From: Dreissena polymorpha
Lineage: Eukaryota > Mollusca > Bivalvia > Myida > Dreissenidae
Reading direction: 5' to 3'
Assembly: GCF_020536995.1 (NCBI RefSeq)
Contig: NC_068355.1
Location: forward strand, 4,633,764-4,697,763
Length of the DNA: 64,000 nucleotides
Shown: piece by piece, positions 55,801-63,684 of the stretch
Numbering within the stretch: position 1 is the stretch's first letter
Layout: each line of letters begins with the position of its first letter
Position numbers and translations under genes: made by a program
The notes under the pieces: generated by a model
Database searches by the model: none
What the model saw: the letters and a program-made list of their open reading frames with translations, nothing else
Told to the model about the DNA's origin: nothing

Positions 55801-58042
55801 TAAGGGGATGGCATAGAATACTAGAATCAGTTTCTAAATATCGCCTATTCATTGCATTGATTACATGTATTAGAAAAATAAAACGTTTCAAAAATAATAA
55901 TAATATGCAAGCTTTCAAATGGCTTTTTTCATATTCAAATAACATATTAAAAGGTTTATATGAAATGGACGATACAAAATTGAAATATATTACTTTTAAT
56001 TGAAGTATAATACTTTTCTGCTTGATCTTTCTTTTCTGCAGCAACTTCTTTTGGTTCCTTTTTTCTGTACTTTGGGTTCCTTAGGGCATGGTCAGGAATC
56101 TTCCTCTTCTTACCAGCCAGTGAACCAGAGCTCTCTCTCAATGTCTGTGCGACCAGAAAGATATTCAAAACATGAATTTGAACATTTGAATAACAATAGT
56201 TTTAATAGATCTATTTTCAATATCTTGGGTGAACTATTGCAGAAACAGCTATGGCTCCTGGCCAGCTGCATACAAATGACAAAAACTTAAACAATCGATT
56301 ACCAGATGATAATATTAAGAGCTGAAATGAGAGTGCCAAACTGTCACAAGATACGCCTGTTTGAAGGTTTTGGACAGCTTGATAACTTTACCATTTGATT
56401 TTATGAAAGTGTAACAGTTATCTTTCACAGTACCCATGTAATTGTAAAATTAAAAACATTCATAAATATGAGTATATATTATGTACATGCATTGACACAA
56501 ATAGAAATCACCTGCAATTGTAAAGTAGAGTAAATGTCAAATTTGCAAAGTGCGTACAATTAATTGCATATATGAAGTATGAAAAAGAAATACCTGTTAA
56601 TAAAATGCTGAATCTCAATTTCCTCAAAATCGTGGAAAGCACGAATGAAAACAGGCAAAACAAGTGTAGCATGATATCACAACTAATGGACTAGGGTAAA
56701 AGACACAATGGCGATTGTTTTAAACGCACTTAGTAACCCGGTGACCTATTTTTTTACTCGGCATGACCAGTATTTAAACTTGACCAAGATATCATTAAGA
56801 CACAACTTCTGACGAAATTGGTGAAGATCGGATGCAAACTACTTCAATCAGAGAGCGGATCCTTGAAATGCACTAAGTGACCACGTGACCTATATTTTGA
56901 ACCGGCATGACCCATATTCTAACTTTACCTAGCTATTGTCTATATACAACTTATGACCAAGTTTGATAAAGATCGGATGAAAAGTATTTGAATTCGAGAG
57001 CGGACACTGCGGTGATCTTATAATACCGCCCGTTTTTAACGGGTGTATAGAAAGATAGAGCGCTGGAAGTTAAGATGCTTTTTTCTTCTTATTATTAATA
57101 ATTGACTGTATAGCTAATAATGCACACATTTCAAAGATTTACTTAAAGCATGTATTTGAATAGAGAATTATCAATTAAATTTAACAAAAAATAGGTATAG
57201 AAGATTGTGTTGTTCATAAAGGAATACATTACTTCTTGAAGCTTTTTCCAGTTTGCTGTTGCAGCTTCAATTGAGTTTTTCTTCTTAAATTCAATGACTG
57301 GAGCCCCTTTTTTATCCACTAACGACACTGGAGCTCCTTTTTTATCCACTAACGACACTGGAGCTTCCTTTTTATCCACTAATGCTACTGCTCTGTCGCC
57401 TGATTTAGACATGTCAGTTTCTACAGAATGTGTCTTCCTTGCCTCAAGCCTTTTCCTCTTTTTATTGCTCTGTTTTTTCTTCCACTTTAAATTTTTCAGT
57501 TTTTTTGAATTACGATGGTCTTCACTGAGCTTGTTACTATCTGGTATAGAATGTCCAGAAGCTGTTGATTTACATGTATTGCCATTCATATTGTCAAAAT
57601 TGCTTGTTTGAATTTTCTGAATTGTGCTTTCAGTAAGATTCCCAGACCCTGTTTTAAAAGAACTATGTCCATTGTTTATTTTCCTTTTAACTTTCTTTTT
57701 TCTTTTCTTTTCCAACTTACTGGTAACGTTTGTATCATGATTTACAGTTTGTTGGTTCTTGTTACTTGTTTCACTCGTATTATATTTGACCGTATTAAGC
57801 CCACTTATTGCACCTTTAGTAAATCCTATAAGCTCTGGCCTCAATACCTTACATATATCTTCAGAAATTGTATTACTTTTCAGAGCTTTGATACTCGTAA
57901 TAATACTTGTGCTTGGTTTTGACTTTTTCGTTTTTTTCTTTTGTTTAACAACATGACCTTTTGCTGATAAACCCTGAATAGGAGCTTTAGTATCTCCATC
58001 AAACTTCTTTTTGTGCTGTGTAATTTTCTTGCTCATGTTCAT
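43752..58042 (-). CDS. REXO4: RNA exonuclease 4 homologue, 7 coding exons, complete
   Basis: Nucleolar DEDDh 3'-5' exonuclease family (REXO4 / yeast Rex4), linked to pre-rRNA processing. Exons: 57233-58042, 56014-56144, 55498-55659, 54976-55166, 53407-53495, 44626-44775, 43752-43862. Splice sites are GT-AG and phases agree throughout (1644 nt, 547 aa; human protein 422 aa). A long Lys/Ser-rich N-terminal region (residues 1-about 310) contains nuclear-localisation-type basic runs and three decapeptide repeats (about 220-250). The exonuclease domain follows: Asp376 and Glu378 in GMDCEMVG, Asp459 in GHAIMNDLR, His509 and Asp514 in EHNSIQDAQ. All five catalytic residues are present, so the protein should be active. 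It ends KLTKQAT. Intron 5 (about 8.6 kb) holds the nested LINE. Confidence 0.95.
44200..44580. repeat. Inverted-repeat segment in REXO4 intron 6
   Basis: TTGTCATATCATATCATATT near 44464 is mirrored by AATATGGTATGATATGACAA near 44549. A TGACGTCA site (44357-44364) lies within. Likely a decayed MITE. Confidence 0.45.
44626..44775 (-). CDS. REXO4: REXO4 exon 6
   Basis: After GTATCAG reads [17 protein letters not shown] to VQEGEHNS, donor [18 protein letters not shown] is identical to the human segment as I recall it. Confidence 0.96.
44800..45050. repeat. Family P palindromic MITE copy, near full length
   Basis: GGGAAAACTGGGATTGATGT at left, AAGTTTTTCCACAATAAGGC at right. CCAGATTAGCCTGTGCAGTC and its counterpart in the right half form the palindrome. 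Confidence 0.7.
45392..45668 (+). mobile_element. Family D element, single core unit
   Basis: ACAAGAGATGTGTTTGTCAG start; CCATTGACCTTGAAGGATGG core; GACGGACTGACAGAC and GCCACCCTTCAGGGGCATAA at the end, a variant of the terminal hairpin. Confidence 0.65.
45690..46310. repeat. Minisatellite, 36 bp x about 17
   Basis: Unit ATGGTAAAGTAATGTCTGAG plus ACAGGAATTTAGGGAC. Because 36 is a multiple of three, the minus strand stays open ([12 protein letters not shown] repeats), which is not evidence of a gene. REXO4 intron 5. Confidence 0.9.
46600..46828 (+). mobile_element. TTAACCCTTT-type MITE, uninterrupted copy
   Basis: Runs from ACCATTTCCCCC to GTGGTAAAGGGTTAA, with GGCATAAAACCAGAACAGCC and TGCGAGTAACTAGCAGTG. 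It serves as an in-window empty-site reference for the interrupted copies at 18524 and 21438. Confidence 0.7.
47022..47699 (+). CDS. LINE endonuclease segment (first part of interrupted ORF)
   Basis: Reads from HICETWAKY through [23 protein letters not shown] and [22 protein letters not shown] and the IDYM segment are motifs of AP-endonuclease-like LINE domains; the closing SDHFPVS of the same domain is found beyond the inner element at 49200. The N-terminal catalytic Asn/Glu region is missing or truncated. The frame is open to the insertion point, and codon phase continues exactly at 49167. Confidence 0.8.
47700..49161. mobile_element. DNA element, 1462 bp, 87-bp TIRs, 5-bp target duplication, inserted in the LINE
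   Basis: Left TIR 47700-47786 and right TIR 49075-49161 match at nearly every base. They start CACTGGGGGCTGACGAGGTC and continue AAAGCGTAGTCCGTTTCGCT. ACATT occurs immediately outside both ends (47695-47699, 49162-49166). Removing the element and one ACATT restores the LINE frame ([15 protein letters not shown]). No transposase is encoded. A GC-rich patch at about 48310-48430 stands out from AT-rich surroundings. A 5-bp duplication with CAC-starting ends is most like Transib/RAG-type transposons, but CACTGGG departs from their CACWRTG heptamer. Confidence 0.92.
49167..51815 (+). CDS. LINE reverse transcriptase segment (second part of interrupted ORF)
   Basis: Begins [17 protein letters not shown], completing the endonuclease domain. 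The reverse transcriptase shows [42 protein letters not shown], motif [10 protein letters not shown], motif [17 protein letters not shown], motif C FADDV and YKYMGLLL. All catalytic Asp residues are present. The motif B region has SSST where most LINEs have SP. The C-terminus has a Cys/His cluster (CNVCSQ, then [13 protein letters not shown]). Stop TAG at 51813-51815. No internal stop in 882 codons, so the insertion is fairly young. An ATG in the right TIR at 49068 opens the same frame but belongs to the inner element. Confidence 0.9.
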   Translation, partial: KDFKVIDRDDSDHFPVSCVFELPYRSNTIVNNINDYPLNTWKKFRWRNSLCDEFVLTLRDLLQNRYNTLLDTIDSNVNSAVDLITAIYQDAGKCMLVNFRYFSSQPPWWDDECDYLKSVKYIALRKFRSSNLESDLRLFKDKRNNFKNHCRSKVYEYQRLNRQKLVNCSNNHTMFWKLLKKSKPAKPIDSSISKIEWLQYFSGLLFDENSIVIDSTVGNDHAYSDDTANSLNDPFTLQEIEWSISKLINGKSCGLDGIPSEFYKCSKTDISPIMLLLFNKILDTGNFPESWGQSIITPIHKSGPSNNPGNYRGISITNILYKIFSGIINKRLYDWAEENNKIDESQAGFRLGYSAVDNVFCLQAMIQKYLSKRGGRFYCLYVDFRKAFDKVNHVKLFSSLEKKGVFGKFLRVLKSMYSCLTSRVKVSKDVTDAFPCNIGTRQGDKSSSTIFALFIDELSSLLRIKCETGIFITNDIPDILCLMFADDVANCAETAIKLQQQINIVDQFCTDTGMEINLDKTEITVFRNGGPLRRYESWFFRGQQLNVTPVYKYMGLLLTPKLSWSSAHDKLASQAQKAIFAIRNYQKPFGFFPAKDLFKIFDTMVKPILCYGSQIWGNEYSPAIEFVHNMFCKKLLHVRKTTNTCMVLGECGRLPLCITYFTNCIRYWCKLLTMTSDRYPRQCYIMLKSIDDAGRICWATKVKSILFTYGFGYVWISQEIGDCDMFINVFRNRLIDCFTQNWHDTVSNSSRCHHYSHFKTLLNIERYLIIEMPAKHKIAYAKFRCSNHKLQVETGRHLNISFQNRVCNVCSQININMTFVDCEYHAFFHCTKYTSIRNQFLFNWYNSGTDLNNFYDLLSTNDFETIRKLAVYIFYLMNSIKD
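51780..52540 (+). repeat. Tandem array, about 132 bp x 6, spanning the LINE stop codon and 3' UTR
   Basis: GACTAGATACATGTAT recurs at about 51811, 51943, 52075, 52207, 52345 and 52468. Each unit repeats the end of the ORF (TTTTCTATCTTATGAATTCT), the stop, and TATATTACATGATATGTATG. Divergence rises towards the 3' end. Confidence 0.8.
52872..53188 (+). mobile_element. Family D element, single core unit
   Basis: ACAAGAGATGAGTTTGTCAG start, ATGAAGGATGACCTTGACCT core, GGACTGACGGACGGAC and GCCACCCTACCGGGGGCATA at the end. Confidence 0.65.
53212..53375. repeat. Family P MITE copy, degenerate
   Basis: Paired ATCAGGGATGACACTTTCC and GGAAAGTGTCATCCCTGATC around a centre with TTAGCTTAGAAGAGACTCC. Confidence 0.55.
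53407..53495 (-). CDS. REXO4: REXO4 exon 5
   Basis: After GTTTCAG reads [18 protein letters not shown] and [12 protein letters not shown], donor AGG|GTTAGT. It carries the central catalytic Asp459. Confidence 0.95.
53636..54778 (+). mobile_element. Tandem-core element, family C, eight monomers of about 143 bp
   Basis: Starts ACAAGGGTTGTTTGTAAAAC. Monomers carry GGGTCATCTGCGAGTCATGA and TTTCATGATCCTAGGC. It ends GGACGGACGGACATACGGAC and the hairpin CCCCCTCTTCTTCGAAGGGG plus GGCATAAATA. It lies in REXO4 intron 4. Confidence 0.75.
54976..55166 (-). CDS. REXO4: REXO4 exon 4 (exonuclease motif I)
   Basis: After TGCACAG reads [33 protein letters not shown] and [13 protein letters not shown], donor ATG|GTACAT. 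Asp376 and Glu378 are the metal ligands. Confidence 0.97.
55200..55312. repeat. Family P MITE fragment
   Basis: GCAAAACTGGGCTAAATGTG, then GTTAAGAAGAGACTTAATTA and AAACCCCATTTTCACATAG. The central palindrome is shortened. Confidence 0.5.
55498..55659 (-). CDS. REXO4: REXO4 exon 3
   Basis: After TATACAG reads [17 protein letters not shown] to KAEAYKG, donor [17 protein letters not shown] is the linker segment conserved before the nuclease domain. Confidence 0.93.
56014..56144 (-). CDS. REXO4: REXO4 exon 2
   Basis: After GCACAG reads [17 protein letters not shown], then basic [20 protein letters not shown], donor AAA|GTATTA. Confidence 0.9.
56145..57232 (-). other. REXO4 intron 1 with a decayed core element
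   Basis: From about 56710 to 57050 are two degenerate monomers (CGGCATGACCAGTATTTAAA; TTTGATAAAGATCGGATGAA) ending in the hairpin CCGCCCGTTTTTAACGGGTG. The rest is AT-rich. Confidence 0.45.
57233..58042 (-). CDS. REXO4: REXO4 exon 1 (start codon exon, basic N-terminus)
   Basis: ATG at 58042-58040 reads [16 protein letters not shown]; a second ATG two codons on is an equally plausible start. The 270 codons are rich in Lys and Ser, with runs such as KKKTKKSK and [10 protein letters not shown] suited to nuclear import. It ends ANWKKLQE with donor GAA|GTAATG. This region is longer than in the human protein. Confidence 0.92.
57296..57385 (-). repeat. Coding minisatellite in REXO4, 30 bp x 3
   Basis: Three 30-bp units encode [20 protein letters not shown] and [10 protein letters not shown]. 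The unit length keeps the frame. Confidence 0.9.
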
Positions 58043-58234
58043 TATTTCTCCAGGTGGGAGCTATAGAAACCTGAAACAAAAATGTACACACAAAAAATAT
58101 GGTAGCTAAAGAAATGCATGTGTGTAATGTGTCGTCCCATATGGACTGCAAACAGGTTTGATTGTACTCACTAGGCCTCTGAATCTAAAGTCTCCCAGAG
58201 TCATAATGGATTTATGACACAATACAATTGGGCC

Positions 58235-58395
58235 GTGTTCTTTGAAAAGGGAGTTTAATGCCTGTGCATAAAGTGTTGTCCTAAACTTGCCTGTGCAGTC
58301 CACACAACTTCACAAGAGACTTTCTTTAAAACAAATAATATCATTAAAGCGGAAAGTGACGTCCCTGATTAGACTGTGCGGACTGTAACGGGCTA
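58235..58395. repeat. Family P MITE copy upstream of REXO4
   Basis: TTTGAAAAGGGAGTTTAATG, GTGCATAAAGTGTTGTCCTA and GCGGAAAGTGACGTCCCTGA. Right end eroded. Another small piece lies at about 58110-58160. Confidence 0.5.
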
Positions 58396-58694
58396 TATCT
58401 ATGGCAAATGAACACATACCTAGGAATAATTATGGATAACTATTTTAAGCAGTAAACTGTCTATTTAATTAATCATAACAGACATGAGTGCATGGGCGCT
58501 GCCATGTTTGAAAAAAATAAAATAAGTAATATTCGCAAAGAAATTTGAAAAGACGTCTAAACAAATGACACACATAAATAAACAACGCCACGGTTACCTG
58601 AGATAACAGTGGAATATCCCATGGTTTCTTTACACTAGGCATTAAAGATCAATTAAAGTTCAAAACCAACTAATACTTTGTAAAATAAAGTTAA

Positions 58695-58731
58695 CCAGGG
58701 ACCTATACAAACAAAGTTTGTATAGGTCCCT
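58695..58731. repeat. Perfect 17-bp-stem hairpin
   Basis: CAGGGACCTATACAAAC, loop AAA, then GTTTGTATAGGTCCCTG. It is isolated between REXO4 and the truncated LINE. Confidence 0.85.
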
Positions 58732-58922
58732 GAGTTAACCCGTAAAAAAAATCAGTGTTCATAGTAGCAATCGCCAAAACTTTCAACGCTAGATTTGGCC
58801 TGGTAACATTTCCTTAACAATATACAAAATTCTCGTTTTTATTTTAACCACAGTTGTATTTCAGAATTTAATGACGGCATCTGCAGATGTCTCGGAAAGC
58901 TTGCACAAATTAAGCAAATTAT

Positions 58923-59640
58923 CAGACAATATCAGAAGACCTAATTTGGAGCTCACACACAAATAAGATCACCAAAAAAGCAAACTCTACACTTGGCTTC
59001 CTAAGACGCAACCTGAAACACTGCCCCGAATCCTGCCGCAAAACAGCATACTTTGCCTTAATTAGAACTACTCTAGAATATAGCTCCATTGTCTGGGATC
59101 CACTCCTCCAAAAAGACATTGATAAAATTGAAAAGATCCAAAAACAATCGGCGAGGTTCATAACTGGCGACTACTACTCCAAAACACCAGGCTGTGTGAC
59201 AGACATGCTGAAGAGTATGAAGATCCCACCTCTCCAGGAAAGAAGGAAGGCAAACAGACTGATCTTCTTCTTCAAGGTGGTTGAGGGGCTGGTGCCAGCA
59301 ATGCCTAGCCAAGATTTCCTAACCCCAGTCCGCCAATCCAAGCGTAGAATTACCCCTAAACATTTCAAAGACTTCAAAGCAAACAATATCGTTGAACAAT
59401 ATTCAGTTAAAAACTCTAAGTGTTTCACACCAATCCAGTGCAAAACTCAACTTTATAGAAACTCATTTTTCCCCAAGACACTTATTGAATGGAACAATCT
59501 TGATGAAAGTGTTGTTCGCGCAGACACAGTTGACACGTTCAGGTCAACTGTCCTACAGTGGGACTAACCACCCTCTCCCCCGTTGCGCCTACACCGAAAG
59601 GTCATGCAACGTACCTATCCAGATCCAGATCCAGAATTAA
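58923..59640 (+). mobile_element. 3' end fragment of a CR1/Jockey-like LINE
   Basis: Open frame from about 58923 to TAA at 59565-59567: DLIWSSHTNKITKKANS, TLGFLRRNLKHCPE, YFALIRTTLEYSSIVWDP, DIDKIEKIQKQSARFITGDY, KVVEGLVPAMP and TLIEWNNLDES. This is the segment after the reverse transcriptase in CR1/Jockey-group LINEs. A short (ATCCAG)n tail ends the copy. It is a different family from the LINE at 47020. Confidence 0.85.
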
Positions 59641-61325
59641 CGCAAACCGAATGAATCCGATCATGTCTCGAGATCATCCGAAAAACGAAACAAGGTTGCA
59701 TATTGATCGATTTTAAGATGATAAAACGAAGCAGAATGTTTGTATTTTAACATGTTTACGCAAATGTTACTTACTTTAGGGTCTTTCTGTAATTTACCTT
59801 CTTATCGCACTTTTTGTTGTTGGAAGTTCATATACAGCATAATAGTATAAGACATTGTTTACGGATCTTTAAAGGACCACTGTTGGAAGTTTGCATTTAC
59901 ATCCCACCTAAATTGTTTTGATTTGTACTCCTGTATTTAATACACTATTGTGTTAGGGAGTTGCTGAAAATGTATTATACTAAGTTATTTCATGAATGAT
60001 TGTCGGTTGTGTTGTTTAAATTAAATACTTCTTTCAATCGTTCATAGCAGTTTAAATATACGTGCGCACAGATAATTGGAGATTGTAAAACAGTCATGAG
60101 AAGCTAAGATTTTGTCATCATTTACTACTGTAATACTTATTAAGTGTATCTAAAAGGTATTCCATTAGAAACTGGGTGACCCATTTGGAAAGTGTAAGTG
60201 GAACTATTCTTCTAAACGGTACCATGCTATAGTTACTTGTGAAATATGTTCGTATTTTTTAAAAATGGCATAACATGAATTCAGTAAATTAACTATTATA
60301 TTTGGAATAGTTTTAATTGAATACAATAATAAAGATTTTTTATCGCCTGCCCTGGATTTTGAACCTTGATGCAAAAGCCTACACACCACCACTTCACAAC
60401 TCAGGCTTTCGAATAAGGCTATAAGTGATAACACTATGTCGGTAATACAAGTTTTTGTTTCATGGTTGAAAAGCGTTACAAACTATTTTTACGGTTAAAT
60501 GTTTGATATTTTTCTTAGTTTGGAGTGTTATTTTGCTGGCGTTAATGTATATCGCATACATTTCTTTTTAAAAAAAGACTTGGGAAAAATCAACGTTTGT
60601 TATTTTTTAAGATGGTCAAATCACCAAACTGTGAAAAAGTGCTTTAAAAAGGTGCTAAATTGAGTTGATGGTGTAAGTGCCATAAAAAGACAGTCTACAC
60701 AAATAGCTTAAGGTAAATTCAAATTATTTAATACAAATATTTCAGTATACAATATAGTACATATACCGTATTTTGATCAACATTGTTTGATATAAGGTTA
60801 ACCTAAAATAGGAAAATATTTGTACCATTTAAACGGAATTTGGACCAACAAAGGAAGGAAACATGTTGGTTATCCAACATTAAAGGCAACAATAAATCAA
60901 TAACTTGAATTTGTTTGTAAAGTAAATTTTTAATATTGTTTAAGAAATCGTAAGACCATATAGAACACATATATCTATAGAACAATTAGAATTTCACTAA
61001 TGCTCGTCAGAATTCAACTCTATCGTTTCTCTTTGTTATGCAAAAGTTAATTAACTGTGGTCCTTGCAGCTCGGCTAGTTGTATATCTGGACCGACAGTA
61101 CAAAGGCGGACAATCAGGTCAAATTGCCCGTTGCGCGCAAAGCAAAATTAAAAAAAAAACGAAATGTAAACAACAGTAGTAATAACCTTTCGATGATTCG
61201 TTGTTTCATCTTTGAGAAACTGTTTCTTAAAGTACAATAATTGTACGAAATCAGTTATATAAATTATACTTTCCACAGTTGTACGATGCAGATAAACTGC
61301 TTTCCACTAATGTCGTCAGCTAGGT
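59641..61325. other. AT-rich intergenic DNA
   Basis: No supported gene or repeat. Confidence 0.35.
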
Positions 61326-61329
61326 ACCA

Positions 61330-61565
61330 CTTGTCATTGCTTGTGTCGCCCTTTTAAACCTAGGACAAGCTCTAAGTGGCGGGCGGCAGTTCTGATCAGA
61401 CACTACCCATTTGTGGATGGCTTCCATCTACTGGCGTTCCTCCTTAGCCACAGCCAGCTGGAGCTTCTTTCTGCTACCTGTGATACCTTCTTAATGGCCA
61501 GCTTTCTCGCCTGTCCAACTATTCCCATATCCTGGAACATCTTTATCATTACATTTAGGTAGGTT
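61330..61565. other. GC-richer patch, possible exon or old transposon piece
   Basis: The plus strand is open from about 61341, with LIRHYPFVDGFHLLAFLL, and ends at a donor-like AG|GTAGGT at 61560. The minus strand is open over the same bases (FQDMGIVGQARKLAIKKVSQ) up to a TAG. Neither product is recognised and no acceptor pairs convincingly. Only the composition contrast is firm. Confidence 0.25.
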
Positions 61566-61679
61566 TATCATTTCATTTATGTACGAACTCGTATGTCTTA
61601 ATTGTGCATAGCATAATGACCAGTGTCAAAAAGAGCAGTAATATAAATATATTAACTAAGGAGTACATCGCTTTTAGTC

Positions 61680-62157
61680 TTAAAGAGGCCTTTTCACGTT
61701 TTGGTAAAATTACACATAAAAAAATGTTTTAGATTCGCAAATTTTCGTTATAGTTATGATATTTGTGGAAAAGAGTAACACTGAACATTTACCATGCTCT
61801 AAAATATCCATTATATGCATCTTTTGACGATTTAAAACCTGAAAATAATAAAGCGTTGCAACGCGAAACGATTGAATAATTTGGAGAGATCTGTTATTGT
61901 TATATTGGGATACCACAAGACTTGCTTATATAAAGTATAAAATGCATCACTCATTGTATGAGCACGGATGGCCGAGTGGTTTAAGCGATAGATTTTTACT
62001 CCATGCGTCAGTGGTTCGAGTCCAGTTGAGGTTTACTTTTTTCTTTCTTTAATTGTATTCTTGTTTTTTTACTGGAGCTTTTTAGATCCAATGTTTACAT
62101 TTATCAATATAAACTTCAATACATGCCCCAAAAAAATCTGTGAAAAGGCCCCTTCAA
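61680..62157. mobile_element. TIR element of 478 bp carrying a tRNA-like unit
   Basis: Ends are TTAAAGAGGCCTTTTCACG and, reversed, TTGAAGGGGCCTTTTCACAG. No clean target duplication was found. Inside is the tRNA-like sequence at 61962-62033. Confidence 0.65.
61962..62033 (+). ncRNA. tRNA-like sequence with intact Pol III boxes (not a functional tRNA)
   Basis: A box TGGCCGAGTGG and B box GGTTCGAGTCC both fit the consensus, and a T-rich run (CTTTTTTCTTTC) follows as a possible Pol III terminator. The anticodon loop would be TTTTTAC (UUU). The acceptor ends do not pair and each of the anticodon and T stems has a mismatch, so translation use is unlikely. Confidence 0.55.
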
Positions 62158-62400
62158 TATCTTAATTTTCAAAAACTCGTTTTTCAAAACTTTCAGACCA
62201 TACCTTTTTCTATGATTAAAACATGTAATAAATATTTATTTAAATGAAAGATTATGTAACTATTTTAATTGTCATGATCTGATTGAAACGAATACCTGTA
62301 GTTTTTATAAACATGTAATGGCATGCAATGCCAAATACACATACTTGTTCATATGTAAAATAATAAGTAAATACAATTATCGTTTGGTATAAGGCAGATA

Positions 62401-62515
62401 AGGGGCCGTGCATAAAGTACGTCACGTTATTGTTTAACCATGTTCAACCGCCTCCCCCTGTCACAAGTTGTCAAAAATATTTGACCCCCCCCCCTAAAGT
62501 ACGTCACACTTTCAA
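62401..62515. repeat. Dispersed repeat fragment, GGGGCCGTGCATAAAGTACG type
   Basis: GGGGCCGTGCATAAAGTACG near the left and GACCCCCCCCCCTAAAGTAC at right; AAAGTACGTCAC occurs twice, in direct orientation. It resembles widespread invertebrate MITE ends. About 410 bp upstream of the LEM gene start. Confidence 0.4.
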
Positions 62516-62928
62516 ATTTTTTTTTCAATTCACAACTAATAACAATGTACGGTAGTCCAAAATGCACTTCGTTATTAAACTTGACCCATTCAGCGACAAT
62601 AACCAATCGAGCGTTGATCGACCCTTAGTTAGTATTAAGATTATTTTCATGCATGCATAAATTTTAATATTATGTTGTGCAATGATAAGTTTTACAAAAA
62701 AATAAATATAGTGTTAGTGTTTACATATACTAACATATAAACGAATATTCAATCACAACAAAAAGTTAAACATGTATTCACATTCATCGAGCTATGCTGT
62801 TTCCAGTCAAATCTCTGCGCGGAGGTTGCTGTGCGATATTCTGTGCGAAGTAATGTATGGTTATGTACGTGTTTCGTTGGTCGTACTTGCCCATATCCGC
62901 AATGCAACTTCCTGTCGGTTAAAATAAC

Positions 62929-63684
62929 ATGGCGGACAAGTTGACTGATCGGGAAATTGCAGAGCAATTAAAGCGGTTTGGTGATACAGTTAAGGTTCCG
63001 ATTGACAAAAAGAAACGTCCAATATTAATAAAAAGCTAAACCACTATTATGCAAAAGAAAATCCTCCACCAAAAAAGGGAAAGACTGTAGCTAAGTCTTC
63101 TAAATTGCCTGTTCGTGCCTCAGAGTTTAGCGACGACAGCCAAGACGAAAGTGAAAGTGGAAACATCAGCAAGATTTCATTGAGGAGAAATAAGTCGAAA
63201 AACAACTCGTTTATCAGTGATTCGCCTGTTAAAAGCACTTTAAAAAACCGCGACAACGGGGTTAATATTACTACAGGAACTATAGCTAGGGTCGCAAAAA
63301 ACAAGAGGATCTCAAACATACAGCAAGAGATATACCCAGATGAGTTTTCTGATAATGACACTGGAGATGAGAGTGTGTATGTTGAAGAAAAGTCCATCGG
63401 AATCAACACCACAATGAACTATGAGGAAGATGATTCAGAAGACGACGACGATGATTCAGTCATCGTGACGCATAGCCCTTCCGCAAATATATCAACAATT
63501 AGCCCATCTACCCAGTCACGGTCTGCAGAGAGGAGTCGGTATCCAGTGCAACATGACAGTGGTCTCATAATTTCTAAAACAATACTCGCCATGCTTGCAG
63601 TTTTCTTCCTTGTTCTTGGTGTATGTTACATGTATATTCGATGGGACATGTTCTTTACAAATGAGGCAGCTTTAACACAAACAG
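62929..63684 (+). CDS. LEM-domain inner nuclear membrane protein, first coding exon (LEMD2-like)
   Basis: ATG at 62929 (context ACATGGCGG) reads MADKLTDREIAEQLKRFGD and VPIDKKKRP, a LEM domain, which binds BAF and tethers chromatin at the nuclear envelope. That frame meets TAA after IKS near 63036. One more A in the ATAAAAAGC run would continue as KKLNHYYAKENPPP. The next frame is then open through Ser-rich and acidic stretches (EEDDSEDDDDD) to a membrane segment, LIISKTILAMLAVFFLVLGV, near residue 212-236. That position fits LEMD2, whose first membrane helix is near 213. The exon ends ACAG|GTAAGG at 63684; later exons (second helix, MSC domain) lie outside the window. The missing base may be an assembly error, an allele or a true lesion. 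MAN1 (LEMD3) is less likely because its N-terminal part is longer. Confidence 0.78.

Noticed and set aside
61962-62033. Functional tRNA-Lys gene
   Set aside because: Acceptor ends do not pair and two stems have mismatches; it lies inside a TIR element.
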